From positions 348,040 to 412,039 of the forward strand of contig JAIWNE010000016.1 in assembly GCA_025331445.1 (NCBI GenBank): a stretch of 64,000 nucleotides of DNA. Reading direction: 5' to 3'. This document shows, in pieces, positions 1 through 14,570 of this stretch (position 1 is the stretch's first letter; each line of letters begins with the position of its first letter). A program made the position numbers and the translations under genes. The notes beneath the pieces are model-generated. The model was not told where the DNA came from. It made no database searches and saw nothing but the letters and a program-made list of their open reading frames with translations. Source of the stretch: Blakeslea trispora. Its lineage: Eukaryota > Mucoromycota > Mucoromycetes > Mucorales > Choanephoraceae.

Positions 1-90
1 TTACATATGCCTTACCCTTCCATAAATCCTGCAATTGAGGTCACTTCTTATTCAACTCATCAGGCAGCAGAACAAGACTACTCCTGCTAA
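1..90 (+). CDS. 3' end of a truncated upstream gene, product unknown
   Basis: Frame 1 is open from the first base and stops at a TAA at 88-90, giving 29 residues that end DYSC. The composition (Pro, Ser, Thr, Glu, Gln) looks coding rather than like the A/T-run translations typical of intergenic frames here. It sits head-to-head with the 3' end of the minus-strand TLDc gene, which fits a convergent pair. The segment is too short for a functional call, and a chance open frame of this length cannot be excluded. Confidence 0.4.
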   Translation, partial: LHMPYPSINPAIEVTSYSTHQAAEQDYSC

Positions 91-484
91 AATACCTATC
101 TCAAAACCATATTACTGGCGCGATAAATTCGCACCATCCAGACGATAGTACAAGCTGTTGTTACAACAAAATCATATGTGTATTTTCTCCCAAAAATAGA
201 AAAGAAGAGTATTGTTTGGTTTCTGTAACACTTTCTTGTACCTTCTTTGCTTCATATCAACTGTTAATATAATACACAAATGGCAGCTGGTCTCAAGCCA
301 TAGGAAAGTTTCCTTGTTTCATATATCGCAATAAAACAACTGTTTATTTATATCAGATTGAGTCTGATATATCCGTTTCACTGAAAGATTCTTCTGTTCC
401 CGAATCAAGAAAAAAAAAAGGTTTTGCCTTTTGGGTAGTCATGAGAGATAAGATAATTGCAATGTTTTATTGTTGCATAACTCA
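91..484. other. Convergent 3' intergenic region
   Basis: No coding sequence is seen between the two facing stop codons. The notable element is a perfect 9-bp inverted repeat (arms 349-357 and 363-371, 5-base loop) built from TATATCAGA/TCTGATATA. It could be a 3' UTR hairpin or a GATA-type site. Confidence 0.5.
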
Positions 485-2191
485 TTAACGGTCTTGCCTG
501 TTATCTTCATCAATGATACCAGCCATTTTCAATAGTTCTTTATCCAAATCGCCATCTGCCTTACGAATGTTCAAATGAGCTCTTCGATCTGCTTCTTGTC
601 TTTCAAATTTCCATTCCCTTGCTTGTCTTTCTCTGTCTTTTTCATTGCCCAGACCGAAAACCTCAATGTTTTCTGTTTCAAATAGATAAGAAAATTCTAG
701 TTGTAACTTTGACTTGGTTGCACTTTGAAAACTTGGTAAAGGAGGGTATGCCTCATGCTGATAACCACCTTTTTGAAGCGAGTTGTCCAAATGCATAATA
801 AAATCATGCTTAGTAGCTGTTGTTGCACCCAATCCAATGCCAAATTCATGGTTGTAGTATACAAAGTGCTCATTTTGAGCTTGATGCGTACGACTATTCA
901 TCACCGGTCGATAAATATCAAATGAAGGCTCGATCTCGAACAGAAAGCATTCAGTACTTCCCCAAAATTGTTTTGAGTGCTTCCATGGTTGCGCAATATA
1001 GGCTCCAATAATGAGGTTTCGGTCAGGTGTGTTGGCCTGAATCACTAAGAGTGTAGGTCCAGGGTATTTAAAGACATGGCTTTCAAATCGATTCATTGAG
1101 AATCCGTCTTTGTCTGCTGAATACAGACGCACCCATTGCTTCGTGACTAATATAGACTCTGCCATTGGCCATGATAGCAGTGTTGTATGAAGCGAGGAGA
1201 GAATATCAGTGGTATCGGGCGAGGGAACTGTGTCCTCAGGCAATAGTCTAGGTTGTTTCGACATAGACGTCTTGTTGTGGTCATAATATCCAAAAGAACG
1301 GATCACTGTTGATTGCAGCGTTTTGAGCCAATGTGGAGCAAACTTGACTTTCCAATTGCAGAATTGTTTATAAGTGACACAAGGCAGTTCATCCTTTTTA
1401 GACTGAGTCTGCATTGTCGAAACAATTTCGCTAGCTACCTTTCTTAAAAGTGCAAAGTCGTGTGAGCTCTCTTTATCTACTTCACCAAGCCATAACAAAA
1501 ATGTTACTATTTCAACGAGATCTCGGCACAAAATTTTATCAGAGGCTTTGGTATCATCATCATCGTCATGCGTATTCTTTACGTCAAGATCCAGATCGCC
1601 AAAATCAACACCAAGCTCAGCTAAAGATAATCCTTTCGAGCCTGTACTCTTGACAGTATCTTGATTCAATTCTTCATTTAAAAGAGGTGGTGAAGGTGGA
1701 GTAGATTCAGGTGTTGGTAAGAAAGATAGTGATTGGAAGAGCATTTTTTCAGAAAAGCAGTTATCAGATTCATCTAATCTTCCAGCAAGTATGACAAAAG
1801 CAGTAATGAATGCATTGAAAGAAAGTGGCACTGGCCCAGCTACTGTACATGCAGGAAAGGATCCTAGAAATGAAAACGCTTTGAATAATAGAATGCCAGC
1901 TGGCTCAATTTCATTTGGTAGTTGCAGGTGTTCCTAATTTGCCAGTTAGCTACAAATGCTATAGCTATTAAAGGATGGTACATCCAATCATTCTTGCTCA
2001 TTTACCAAGAACTGTTTGGCTTCAATACACTCAAAGTCATCTTTGAACGTTGACTTGAGGTCTTTAAAAGTATATTGAAGTGATGCAAACTCTACTCGAG
2101 ACAAATGTTTCTTCGGTCTAAACGATGTTGCTGAAGAACTAGAAGCAGAAGGTTGGGGAGGAACTTCGGGTTTTGTACTGTTTTGTCCCAT
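485..2191 (-). CDS. TLDc-domain protein (Rtc5/MEAK7-like), probably N-myristoylated
   Basis: Two exons, 2006-2191 and 485-1933, with a 72-nt GT-AG intron; joined product 544 aa. The TLDc domain lies at roughly residues 310-495 (stretches SWPMAESILV, GAYIAQPWKHSKQFWGSTE and FGIGLGAT) and is followed by a charged tail rich in Arg, Glu and Asp. The protein begins MGQNSTKP, a good N-myristoylation signal (Gly2, Ser5, Lys7), and then has a Ser/Pro-rich linker. Known background: fungal Rtc5 and animal MEAK7 are myristoylated TLDc proteins of vacuole/lysosome membranes, and TLDc proteins bind the V-ATPase. The length matches Rtc5. The domain and lipidation call come from the sequence; vacuolar function is inferred from the family. 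The promoter is shared with the divergent kinase gene. Confidence 0.85.
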
Positions 2192-3958
2192 TTTTTCTTT
2201 TTTTCAAAAGAAAAAAAAAAGAAAAGCATGAATTTAACATCCTCGAAAATATAAATGACGGGTTCTTAAAATAAACGCTGGATTTCCAAAAAAAAAAGTT
2301 AGATTTAATTGGCTGATACATAAAACAAACTTTTGTCCATTAGCCATGCGTTTATTGTAGGATTCCTTGCAACAGTATAATAGTCAACAAAATAGTGTTT
2401 CTTTTTACAATTTATTGGACATGTATTAACAAGCAGTTGAGACAGACTTCAAAGCTCAAGAGTTTGTCAAAGCTCTCTTAAGTTTGCTTCTGAGAATAGA
2501 TCTGGTCTGATCATACAATTTGATAGAATACGCGTCGCCTGTAGTGCCTTTCTAGCTTGATTTAATAGCACAAAGTTTTGTAGTGTACTCTCAAACACAA
2601 TATAGATAAAGCTGTGTTTAAGCTGGGAATAGCTTACTGGCTTGAAGATCACCCTTTTTAGCGTAAATACATCTAATCCTAAAGCGAACACACTCAAATT
2701 CAATGCTCGCTTATTCTGTGATGAAGATTGCTCTTAGTTACGCACAACAAAAGCAAGTATAATTAAAAACTGAATTCATTTTAAGATACTTGAAGCTTGA
2801 TTTCATCTACTTCAATTTGATTGTAACCTGAGAAGTGCAAGCCCTCTCTCTCTGTTTTTTTCTAAGAAATCAATTATTGCTGTGAATACAGAATAGTTTG
2901 TGTCAAATGTAGGGTTTCATAACATGCTAAAATGTTAGAGCATGCAAAAACATGCCATCAAAATAGAATATACCGGAAACGGTGTCCAATATGTCTTAAT
3001 TCAACAAAAGGAAATTGTCATCTTAGAATATGCATATTCAATTTGCTTAACTCTTGTTACAAATGACCAATTTTTCTTTCCAACAGCTTAGATTAATTCT
3101 GAATACAAAAAAGAAAGATCAGGTAAAGTCTAAAAAAGAGCGAATATGTTGAGCTAAAAAAAATCAAAAAGGAGTTTTGTACTGCTTTCATTATTGTAGA
3201 AAAGAACACAACTGACACACCTTTTCTTATTCTACAAGAAAATAACATGAGCAATTTATCGATTAATAGTGAAGGTATAGGCCGAAAGCCATCTTCGAGA
3301 CTCTCGAGATTAATAAACAGCCATAAAAGCTTTTCATAAAAATGCTTTAATTTGAAACTCTAATGTTCGTCTATAATAACAGTAAATGGAAATACTTGAA
3401 AATGAAGAAAATTCCAGAAAACAAAACATCGGTATATGTCTAATTTTGGATCGATTTCTCTTTTGTACAAGGAGTTTGTATTGATTTAGCAATAATATCA
3501 CTGAATCAATCAATACTTTGAGTACAGTAGCTAAATATGTCACTCATGCTAATAGTTCTTTGCCATTAAAAAGCGCATCTTTGATGTCGCCATGTCTGTA
3601 TCTCTTCTCTCATCCATCATTGCTGTTTCTTTTTTTATCTGCATATGCCCGTAGCCCTTGAGATGGTTATGAGTTCAGTTCTTCGTTTAGAATAAGAAGC
3701 TGATTTTTTCATGCTTACTAAAAACAAGACGAACCGAGTCATAGTCAGGATCCACATTCCATTTAAAAAGGAAAGAAGAGGAGAGAAAAAAAAAGAAAAA
3801 AAAAAGCTAAACGGTTTATATCCGAAAATATCATTAGATACTGAACCATCGAAACATAATATACATATTTGACCAAAACTCCTTTCATCTTTCTTTCTTT
3901 TTTTTTCTCCTTCCTTTTGAAATTCTGTTTTATTTATTTATTTATTTTTTCTGTTTAT
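2192..3958. other. Divergent promoter region, 1.77 kb, no supported gene
   Basis: AT-rich DNA between the starts of the TLDc gene and the BRSK-like kinase. Open frames at 2467-2703 and 3334-3543 (minus) have no recognisable domain, splice context or codon pattern. Pyrimidine-rich tracts at about 3885-3950 directly precede the kinase start and look like core promoter or 5' UTR. Confidence 0.5.
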
Positions 3959-7374
<3,416 letters not shown>

Positions 7375-7546
7375 AATTCAAAAACAGATGAGAGCGTCAA
7401 ACGCTCTAAAATCCTCAAATAAACCATCTTGCTTTGATAAGCACTGTAAAGTCTAAACTATGATTTAATTGGTCGGAAGAAAATTCGAACAATGCAAGTA
7501 TCTCTTTCTTTTTTTCCTCATTTCTTTTTTTTTTTTTACTCTTCTA

Positions 7547-8285
7547 ATGAGTTCAAATGGGAAGCGAGATGTGCTGAGGTCAATAGACTATCTTCTATGT
7601 TGCCATATAGCATACTCTTATTTCCTTGATGCAAGCCTGCTAGTACTTTTTTTTCATATACTTTTACAGTTGGTATGTTCTTAAAGCGGGACCCAAGATG
7701 TTCTGATGGCTGACAATCCCTATATAAAGCAACTCTTATCACCACGATCTCTTAATCGTACACTGAGAACTGCTCTAGCTATTGTCAGTGTAGGCTGGTT
7801 AGTATGCTTGTTATTGCATGCTACTAGTGAACCAGGTCAACCTGGTATCATTATTGATTTTGTCGGTAACCGTAAGTGTGCAATATAATAAAACGTTGTA
7901 TACAGCATAATTGACCTTCTTATTTCAAGAACAAAAGCCAAGTATGCTTAGAATGTTTTTGCTGGACAGTGTAATATATGTTTTGCAGATAGTGCGTGTG
8001 TTGATTACTTCGAGCCTTTCTTCACAACTTTTGCTAAATGGTACAGTCGTCACTACAATCACTGTACCACCTGGGCTAGCAACAGCTCTAGGAGCCGAAA
8101 GTGTCACACTCATGCTGCCACCAAGAGAAGGCTCGGATGGCGACGAATCCAGTACGGATGATCTTTTTTACCACAACGATTTGGTTGTAGATATTGAACT
8201 GAGAAACTCAATAAGGAATATCATGTATGCTGAAATGGAAGATCCAAGTACTGCTCGTGATGGATCTGAGCGTCTACCTGTGTAA
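7547..8285 (+). CDS. DUF1746 membrane protein (possible DSC E3 ligase subunit)
   Basis: Three exons, 7547-7672, 7730-7871 and 7930-8285; 207 aa. The N-terminal half matches the fungal DUF1746 pattern: a basic start, then LRSIDYLLCCHIAYSYFLD, a hydrophobic segment ending HILLQL, a second membrane span (ALAIVSVGWLVCLLLHA) and a third (LDSVIYVLQIVRVLI). The C-terminal part is acidic and soluble. Known: DUF1746 is a fungal domain, and to my recollection a DUF1746 protein belongs to the Golgi DSC ubiquitin ligase of fission yeast; that link is from memory and lower in confidence. ATG 7547 follows a T-run leader. An AATAAA lies just after the stop at ~8293. Confidence 0.7.
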
Positions 8286-8430
8286 ATACAACAATAAAGC
8301 AAGATATTAAAAAGGGCCAATAAGTGTTTATATATATATGATTATGTACAGAGAATGATTTATTGATTATTTACAATGCAGTTTAAAGAAAAGGAGTGAA
8401 TATAAAATGAAAGGAAAGAAATGTGGTATT

Positions 8431-11400
8431 TTAAGCAGTAATAAGTTCAGCAACTAAGCCAGTAACCTTCTCGGGAAATTCGCGTTCAAGCATCAACTCA
8501 AAGATTCCTTTAGCTTCGTTCACTTTGTTGTTGGCCATGTAAGCACGTACCATAGCTTCATAAGTACTAGGCTCACGGATTACAGTGCAAGAGTCATCAG
8601 CATAGATTTTGTCATCTGTCATAGCATCAAACATAGCTTTTGCCTTTTCCAAAAGACCTTTTTGACCATAGCCGCGGATAAAGACATTCTCGATGTAAGG
8701 AGAAGAGCTCTTTTGAATAGAAGCTTGCATTTCATCATACAACTGTTCAGCGCGCTCCAATTGATCGTTGCTTACGAGTGTATCCAACATGGCTTGATAA
8801 ACAACTTCATCTTTGGCAACATGCTTAGCCTCCATATCTTGAAACACACGCTCAGCACTTTGAACATCACGTTGAAGAGTACCATAAGAATAGATAAGAG
8901 TAGCATAATGAGTAGCTTGAGGACGAATATGATCACAACGTTCCATATCACTTAGCATGCGATGAGCAGTAGGCATGTCATAGGGAGCAATCAATGAGTA
9001 AGCTTCCATCAAAAGTTTGTAGGTATGAGCAGAAGGCTTGATGTGGCGACGGCGAAGTTCTGTGAAATATTCCAAAGCACGCTCACGGTCAGGTTGCTGA
9101 CGTACATAGAACTGAATCATGTTGTTAAAGGGACCCACGCGAGGCTGGAAGCTAGGAGAAGCCAGCATTTCAGTAAAGAGCTTATGAGCCAAAGGTTCAG
9201 AACCAGCACGAACACAGGCGGAAATGATAGCACCATAAGTAATAGAATTGGGCAAGATGTTGAAACTTTGCATCTCTTCAAACAACTTCATAGCAGCATC
9301 AAGCTTACGAGCCTTAGCCAACTTAGAGATGACTACATTGTAGAAGAAAGTAGTGGGCTTGACATCTCTGCGTTTGGCTTCATCGTAGATGATCAAAGCA
9401 TCAGTAGCTTCATCTGTAGCACACTTGGCTGAGCCGAGTAAGAGACTAGCATAACCGTTACCATCAGGATAGCGACCCATCAACTTGATTTGTTCATAGT
9501 ATTTCTTTGCATCTACCATGTCACCTTGCTGAGCATACCCAATGAGAATACTATTGGTCATCATGTAGATAGCTCTTTCAATTCGTTGAGAGTCCAAAGC
9601 AGAGTCCTTGAAGCATTTGATAGAGAGACGATACATGGCCAAAGCAATGTCGAGGTGACCTTGCTTACCAATGAAGGCGATAGCATCACGAATAGGCTCA
9701 ACTGCAGGAACTAAATTGGCTTCAACAATGCGAGTGCGTAAGATATCAATAGCTTGATCAAGTTGTCCATGGATGGCAGCCTTCATGACAGCAGCAGAGG
9801 CTTCTTCAGATTCACAAAGAGCAGGTGAGGCGGATCGGTTAATAACTACAGTAGCAAAGCCTTCAACCTTGGCAATAAAGAGAGACTCCCACTTTTGAGC
9901 ATGCTTCTTGTCGGCAACACGATTGAAATATGCCAATACACGAGACTTGACTCCATCGCAAACAACAAAGTTTCTGGCTTTCATTTCATCATAAAGATGG
10001 AAGGCAAGATGTTGAAGGGAAGCAAGAGATGATTTGCGAGAAGAGATATCGGAGGCAATAGTTAAAGAGGCATCATACAAGAGAGTGTAGTCCGATTCAA
10101 GGAGGATATCATGGTTAGAGTCAAACTCGTAGTCTTCAATCAAAATCTTGGCAAGTTGCAAGGGAAAGTTGTGAGGACAGTGTGGAATCAAGAGACGAGC
10201 TACTTCTAACGTTTGTTCCAGACAACCTTTGGCAGCAACAGCAACCTCAATAGCGGCATTCTTGATTTGATTGAGACCTTTAGAGAGAGAGCGGGTCTTC
10301 ATGGCTTCAAAGATACAACGAAGGGCATGGATAGCTTGATTGGTTTGACCGAGTTTAGCAAAGTGAGTTATAATACGGTCTGCCAAAAGAGCATCGGGTT
10401 CAAGGCCAGCTTGACGCATATCATTTATGACTTGTAAGACCTTTTCATTATTGGCATTATCTTTGAGACACAAAAGAGCATAGTTTGCTAAATTACCATA
10501 TGACTTGGAAATGTCAGTCTGAACAAGAGCTTGATAGATACAGCTAGCTTCGTCAAAGACACCCAATTGGCAATAAGATGAGAGAACAGGACCATAACTG
10601 CTAGCATCAGGTTGAGGACCAGACTCCTTCATGGATTCAATAAGTTCCTTGGCTTCATCCAGACGATTCTGAAGACAATAGTAGCGAATGATGGAGTTGT
10701 AAGGAATAGTGGAAATCTTGACCTTATCAGACTGCATTTCATGGACAATCTTGAGAGCACCCTCGAGTTGATGACACTTGAGATGAGCATCCACTAAGGC
10801 ATTGTAGACATAAGAAGCATCATGAGGTCCAACAGTTTCCTTGACTTCAGCATACTTGTCAAAATAAGAGAGAGCAGAAGATAAATCACCTACACGGCCA
10901 AAGAGATTGATTAGAGCAGCATAGGTAGCAGAGGTAGGCATGGTGTTCTTGACAAGTTGGCCATACACATGCAGAGATTTTTCAGTGTCACCATAATGAG
11001 ATAAGACGCGCAAGATTTGATTGTAGAGGTCAGCTTCAAAGAACTGAACAAGGTTTTCCGAGATAGCAGCATCAAAGATAGCGAGTGCCTTTTGAATATT
11101 TTCTTCAGCTTCCAATTCAGCCATGTTGTTTGATTTGTTTTGAACATGAGAAGAACGAGCATTTTGGCGCTTGAGCATAGCAATCACTTTTTGTACCTCT
11201 ACGTCACGCTTACAAAGGGTACGGATAAGAATGGTATAAGTAGAACTACTTGGCTGAATGTCAAAGCGGAGCATTTCTTCATACACTAATTTTATAAAAT
11301 TAAGGTTAACATCTGATAAAAAAAAAAAGATTTTTTTCCCAAAGCAATTAACTTACTCTTTAGCATAGGAGTCAAAGGAGTACCGTCACGGCGAAGAGAG

Positions 11401-11864
11401 GCATATGCATCAAAGATAAGATTAAATGTATGGTCTGTTGATAAGAGACCTTTCTTTAACAAAGCATGATATTCAGACATCAGCATTTTGAGTTGACCAT
11501 GGCGCTTGGCAGTCAAGATGCGGTCATTGGCTTCGAAAGAAGCAGAAGTAATAGCAGGTGTTTGAGGGCAAGACTTGGGTGAAGGTGGCGGAGTGATTAA
11601 ATCGGCTGTAGAGTAGACAACATCAAATGTAGGTTCTTCCTTTTCTTCCTCTGGTGTATGTTGAGGTCGCACAGATGTATACATGTCGTGTTTATCCTCC
11701 CACTTTTTGCAATTTGGGATGGTCATGTATTTAGAATGATTAGATGTGTTCTTCTTGTTGTGTGTGTTGCGGTTTGCGTGTTGTCTGGATTTGTTTGAAG
11801 AGCGAGATGTGAAGATAGTAGTAGTAGTAGCTCTGGATGTAGGAGTTGAAGTAAGGATTTGCAT
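8431..11864 (-). CDS. Large pentatricopeptide repeat (PPR) protein, probably mitochondrial
   Basis: Two exons, 11357-11864 and 8431-11285, with a 71-nt intron (donor GTAAGT); 1120 aa. The first ATG at 11864 gives an N terminus rich in Thr, Ser, Arg and Asn with no acidic residues up to about residue 50, as expected of a mitochondrial presequence. From about residue 170 onward PPR units tile the protein, with repeated cores such as SYNALVDAHLKCHQLEGALKI-type helix pairs, TTFFYNVVISKLAKARKLDA and SITYGAIISACVRAGSEPLA. Known: fungal PPR proteins bind organellar RNA and act in maturation, stability or translation. Target RNA cannot be told from sequence. The length is large for the class but comparable to LRPPRC-like proteins. 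Confidence 0.88.
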
Positions 11865-14570
11865 TGTAATAGGAATCAAAAAAGTAAGTCAAGAGAAAGA
11901 AGTAGTTCAAGTGAAAAGGATGAAGATCTTTTTTTTTTTGTAAAAAAAAAAGCTCCTTTTTATATTGGAAATAAGAAAACAAAAATGGACTGGAATTTGG
12001 CCAATCAGCTGAGCCTCATGTATCTGATTACAATGTGTGACCAAAAAAAAATTGTAAGGTTTGATACACTTGGTTGATTATCTGATTCTAGAGCTCCGCA
12101 CCGTACCCCCCCTGTTTCTAGTTATGCTTATTTCTAATCTATGTTTTTATCACTGAATGCCTACAAAGAAAGCCTTCATACTCTGTCTACTTTTTCCTTT
12201 AAATTTATGATACTTTTTATGTAGATTTAGTTAGTAACAAATGATATTATCTGATGGTAAATAAAAGATCTGATAAACTTTGACCAGACGCGTTCGGTCT
12301 TTTTCTTTAGATTAGAATCAAGAGATTTTCTCTCTTTTTTTTTTTTTTTAAAAAAAACCGAACTCGGGGTAGACTTGGCGTTATCTAGCACCATGGTAAC
12401 GATCAATTTATTTTTATCAGATCTTTTTTTTTTTTTCAATTTAGTTTTGAAACCAGTAAAAGCGAGTCATTCATGAAAAATGTAACCCTATCATGATGTA
12501 CTGCGAGTTTCTCCGGCAGTACGAGATTGGCGGACAATCAAGTCATTTGTGCTTGCCTAACAAGCGAAAAAAAAAATCTTTTAGATCTGATAAACCAAAC
12601 CCATCTAATGAATTGAGGATGGGGGGAGGGAGGGAGAGGAGGACAAAGTTACACACAAATTTAAAACAATCAAAGCCCAAGTTGTTTTTAGAGACAACAA
12701 TGTCTTCTCTAGCTTTATTTTGTTATGACTGATAGTTTAACCTTGTCAACAAAAAATAATAAAAGAAAAGCAGTGTGTTTATGATGAACAAAGTAGATTA
12801 TCTTCTTGTACAAAACTGCGGTTTTACAAAAGAAAAAAAAATAGTCCTGTGAGCTCCATCTGGAAACGTAAGAAATGGAGTTGGAAGAACCTAATTTAAG
12901 TGGAACGTGTAACCGACAAAAAAGATCTGATAAAAGAAAGATCACTTGTTATTAATACAGTCAGAAACAGATACATAGTTGGGATTCAAAGACATTAGTT
13001 TTGTGCAACATTCGCTTGGATTGATTGTTTAGTAATTATTTATCTCTTCATTACACCATTTTGGCGCATATGGACTTTAAGCATCTGACTAGAAAGCCCA
13101 AGGTGAACTGTTGCTTACTTTAGAACATGCTCATAGGTACAGTCTTGTTATGCAGAACAGGAAAACAGAACGGCGCTAACCTTTTTTTTTCTTGGGCAGA
13201 AAATCTCCATAGATAAATTTCTTTTGTAAATTGCATCATTTCGTTATCAGATCTTTTTTTCTTCTTTGTTTTGAGCAGTCAGACACACATGCATAACAAT
13301 CAGTCATGGCGTAGAATCTGATAACTTTTGGTATACCTAAAAATAAACTTTTGCTCACAAACTCGGGTCTTTTTTTTTTCTTCTTCTTTATTGAGATATA
13401 AAGTTATCAGATCTTTTCTTATGTGTGATCATTAGATAAATCAGCCGATAATTTTCTCGCGACTATCATTGCCTTTATTGAAAGAGCATAGAAATTAAAG
13501 CATCAGATAAACACTAGAGGATGTCTATTACTGCTTATTTTATCATATCTTAGTATTCCTAAAGCCCACTTTTTTCTTTTCTTTTTAAACAACTGAGCCA
13601 TAGTATCTGACTTGCCAGATTTTAAGATTAGTTTGTTTATCATTTTGGTTTTTTTATTTATCTCCTTCCCCCCCCCACTAAATCTTTTTTTTTTCCTCAA
13701 CGGGTCTTATCAGATCTATTTTGATTTTAATTTCAGCTTAACTTTGATTATCTTTGCATGTTATCCACTATTTTTTTTAGTGCCCCACAATTAGTTTAAT
13801 TTCTTTCTACATCTTATCAGATCTAAATAATGGCTCATTTAAAAATGCATACTAAAATCAGGTATGATATCATGTGAACTAATCAGACTAATTATTCTAT
13901 ATTTGTTTTCATGCTTAATTGATTAGTTTTCTCCATTTCTTTTTCCATTCTTTTCGGTTTCATCCAGATCATACTATAAATAATCAAGATACATCTTTGC
14001 GCGACTTTATGAAACAGCAATATCATCCTCTATGACTGAACAGTTAGATCAGATAGCCCCATGAGGCATCGTATCATTGGAGGCATATGTCGTTATTTTT
14101 CACTACAGAAATCGCTTTATAAGTCTGTACAGATTGTTTTGGTCTCAAATATGGTTTTAAACAATGAACTTGCTGAACCAAAGAGGAGTGAGAAATAAGA
14201 AGGATACCAATCAGTCTACCCATAAAGTCATATTTTTGTCATTTAGAGGAGTGAGGAAGTTTTGTTTAGCTCAAGAAAAAATCAACACGCTTTTCTTTTA
14301 ATGAGCTTCAATGAAAAGCATGTTGAAATCTTTAGCAGCTTGAAATTGTTCAAATAAATCTAGTCTCAACTCATCAAAGAGAAGATAGGCATTTCATGTA
14401 TTCCTTTTTTTTCCATACAATAAAAAAAGAAAGTCCTTTATTTTCTTACAAGTCAAATTGCTTGGGAAATTCCATGACTCAGCTTGTATTTTTCCAATTT
14501 TTTTTTTCTTTCCTATAAATTTGCTTCTCTTTAATTGACCGAACTTGCTCTGCTTTGTAAGTATAAGAAA
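11865..14570. other. 2.7 kb intergenic region with clustered GATA-like 11-mers
   Basis: No coding exons could be supported. The region lies upstream of both the PPR gene (minus) and the Old Yellow Enzyme gene (plus), so it contains both promoters. It holds many T-runs, the TTATCAGATCT cluster listed separately, and an imperfect 14-bp hairpin (arms 14282-14295 and 14313-14326, one mismatch). A CTATAAAT at about 14513 precedes the oxidoreductase start and may be its TATA box. Confidence 0.55.
12266..13824. promoter_or_regulatory. Cluster of eight identical TTATCAGATCT motifs (GATA-like)
   Basis: The exact 11-mer TTATCAGATCT occurs at 12414-12424, 13244-13254, 13404-13414, 13707-13717 and 13814-13824, and its reverse complement at 12266-12276, 12583-12593 and 12923-12933. 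Shorter relatives (TTATCTGAT or ATCTGATAA) occur at 12078, 12247, 13316 and 13502, and one in the PPR intron at 11311. Most copies run directly into a T-run. An 11-mer is expected less than once in a window this size (4^11 is about 4.2 million), so the cluster is not chance. The core contains a GATA-factor site (TTATC = GATAA) plus GATC. Function is inference: regulatory sites for a GATA-family factor are the simplest reading. Confidence 0.6.

Noticed and set aside
2467..2703. 78-codon minus-strand ORF between the TLDc gene and the kinase
   Set aside because: No domain, no splice partner and hydrophobic/AT-driven composition; not distinguishable from chance.
3869..3958. Upstream in-frame ATG extending the BRSK-like kinase by 30 residues
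   Set aside because: The extension is Phe/Leu-rich translation of a pyrimidine tract with no family counterpart.
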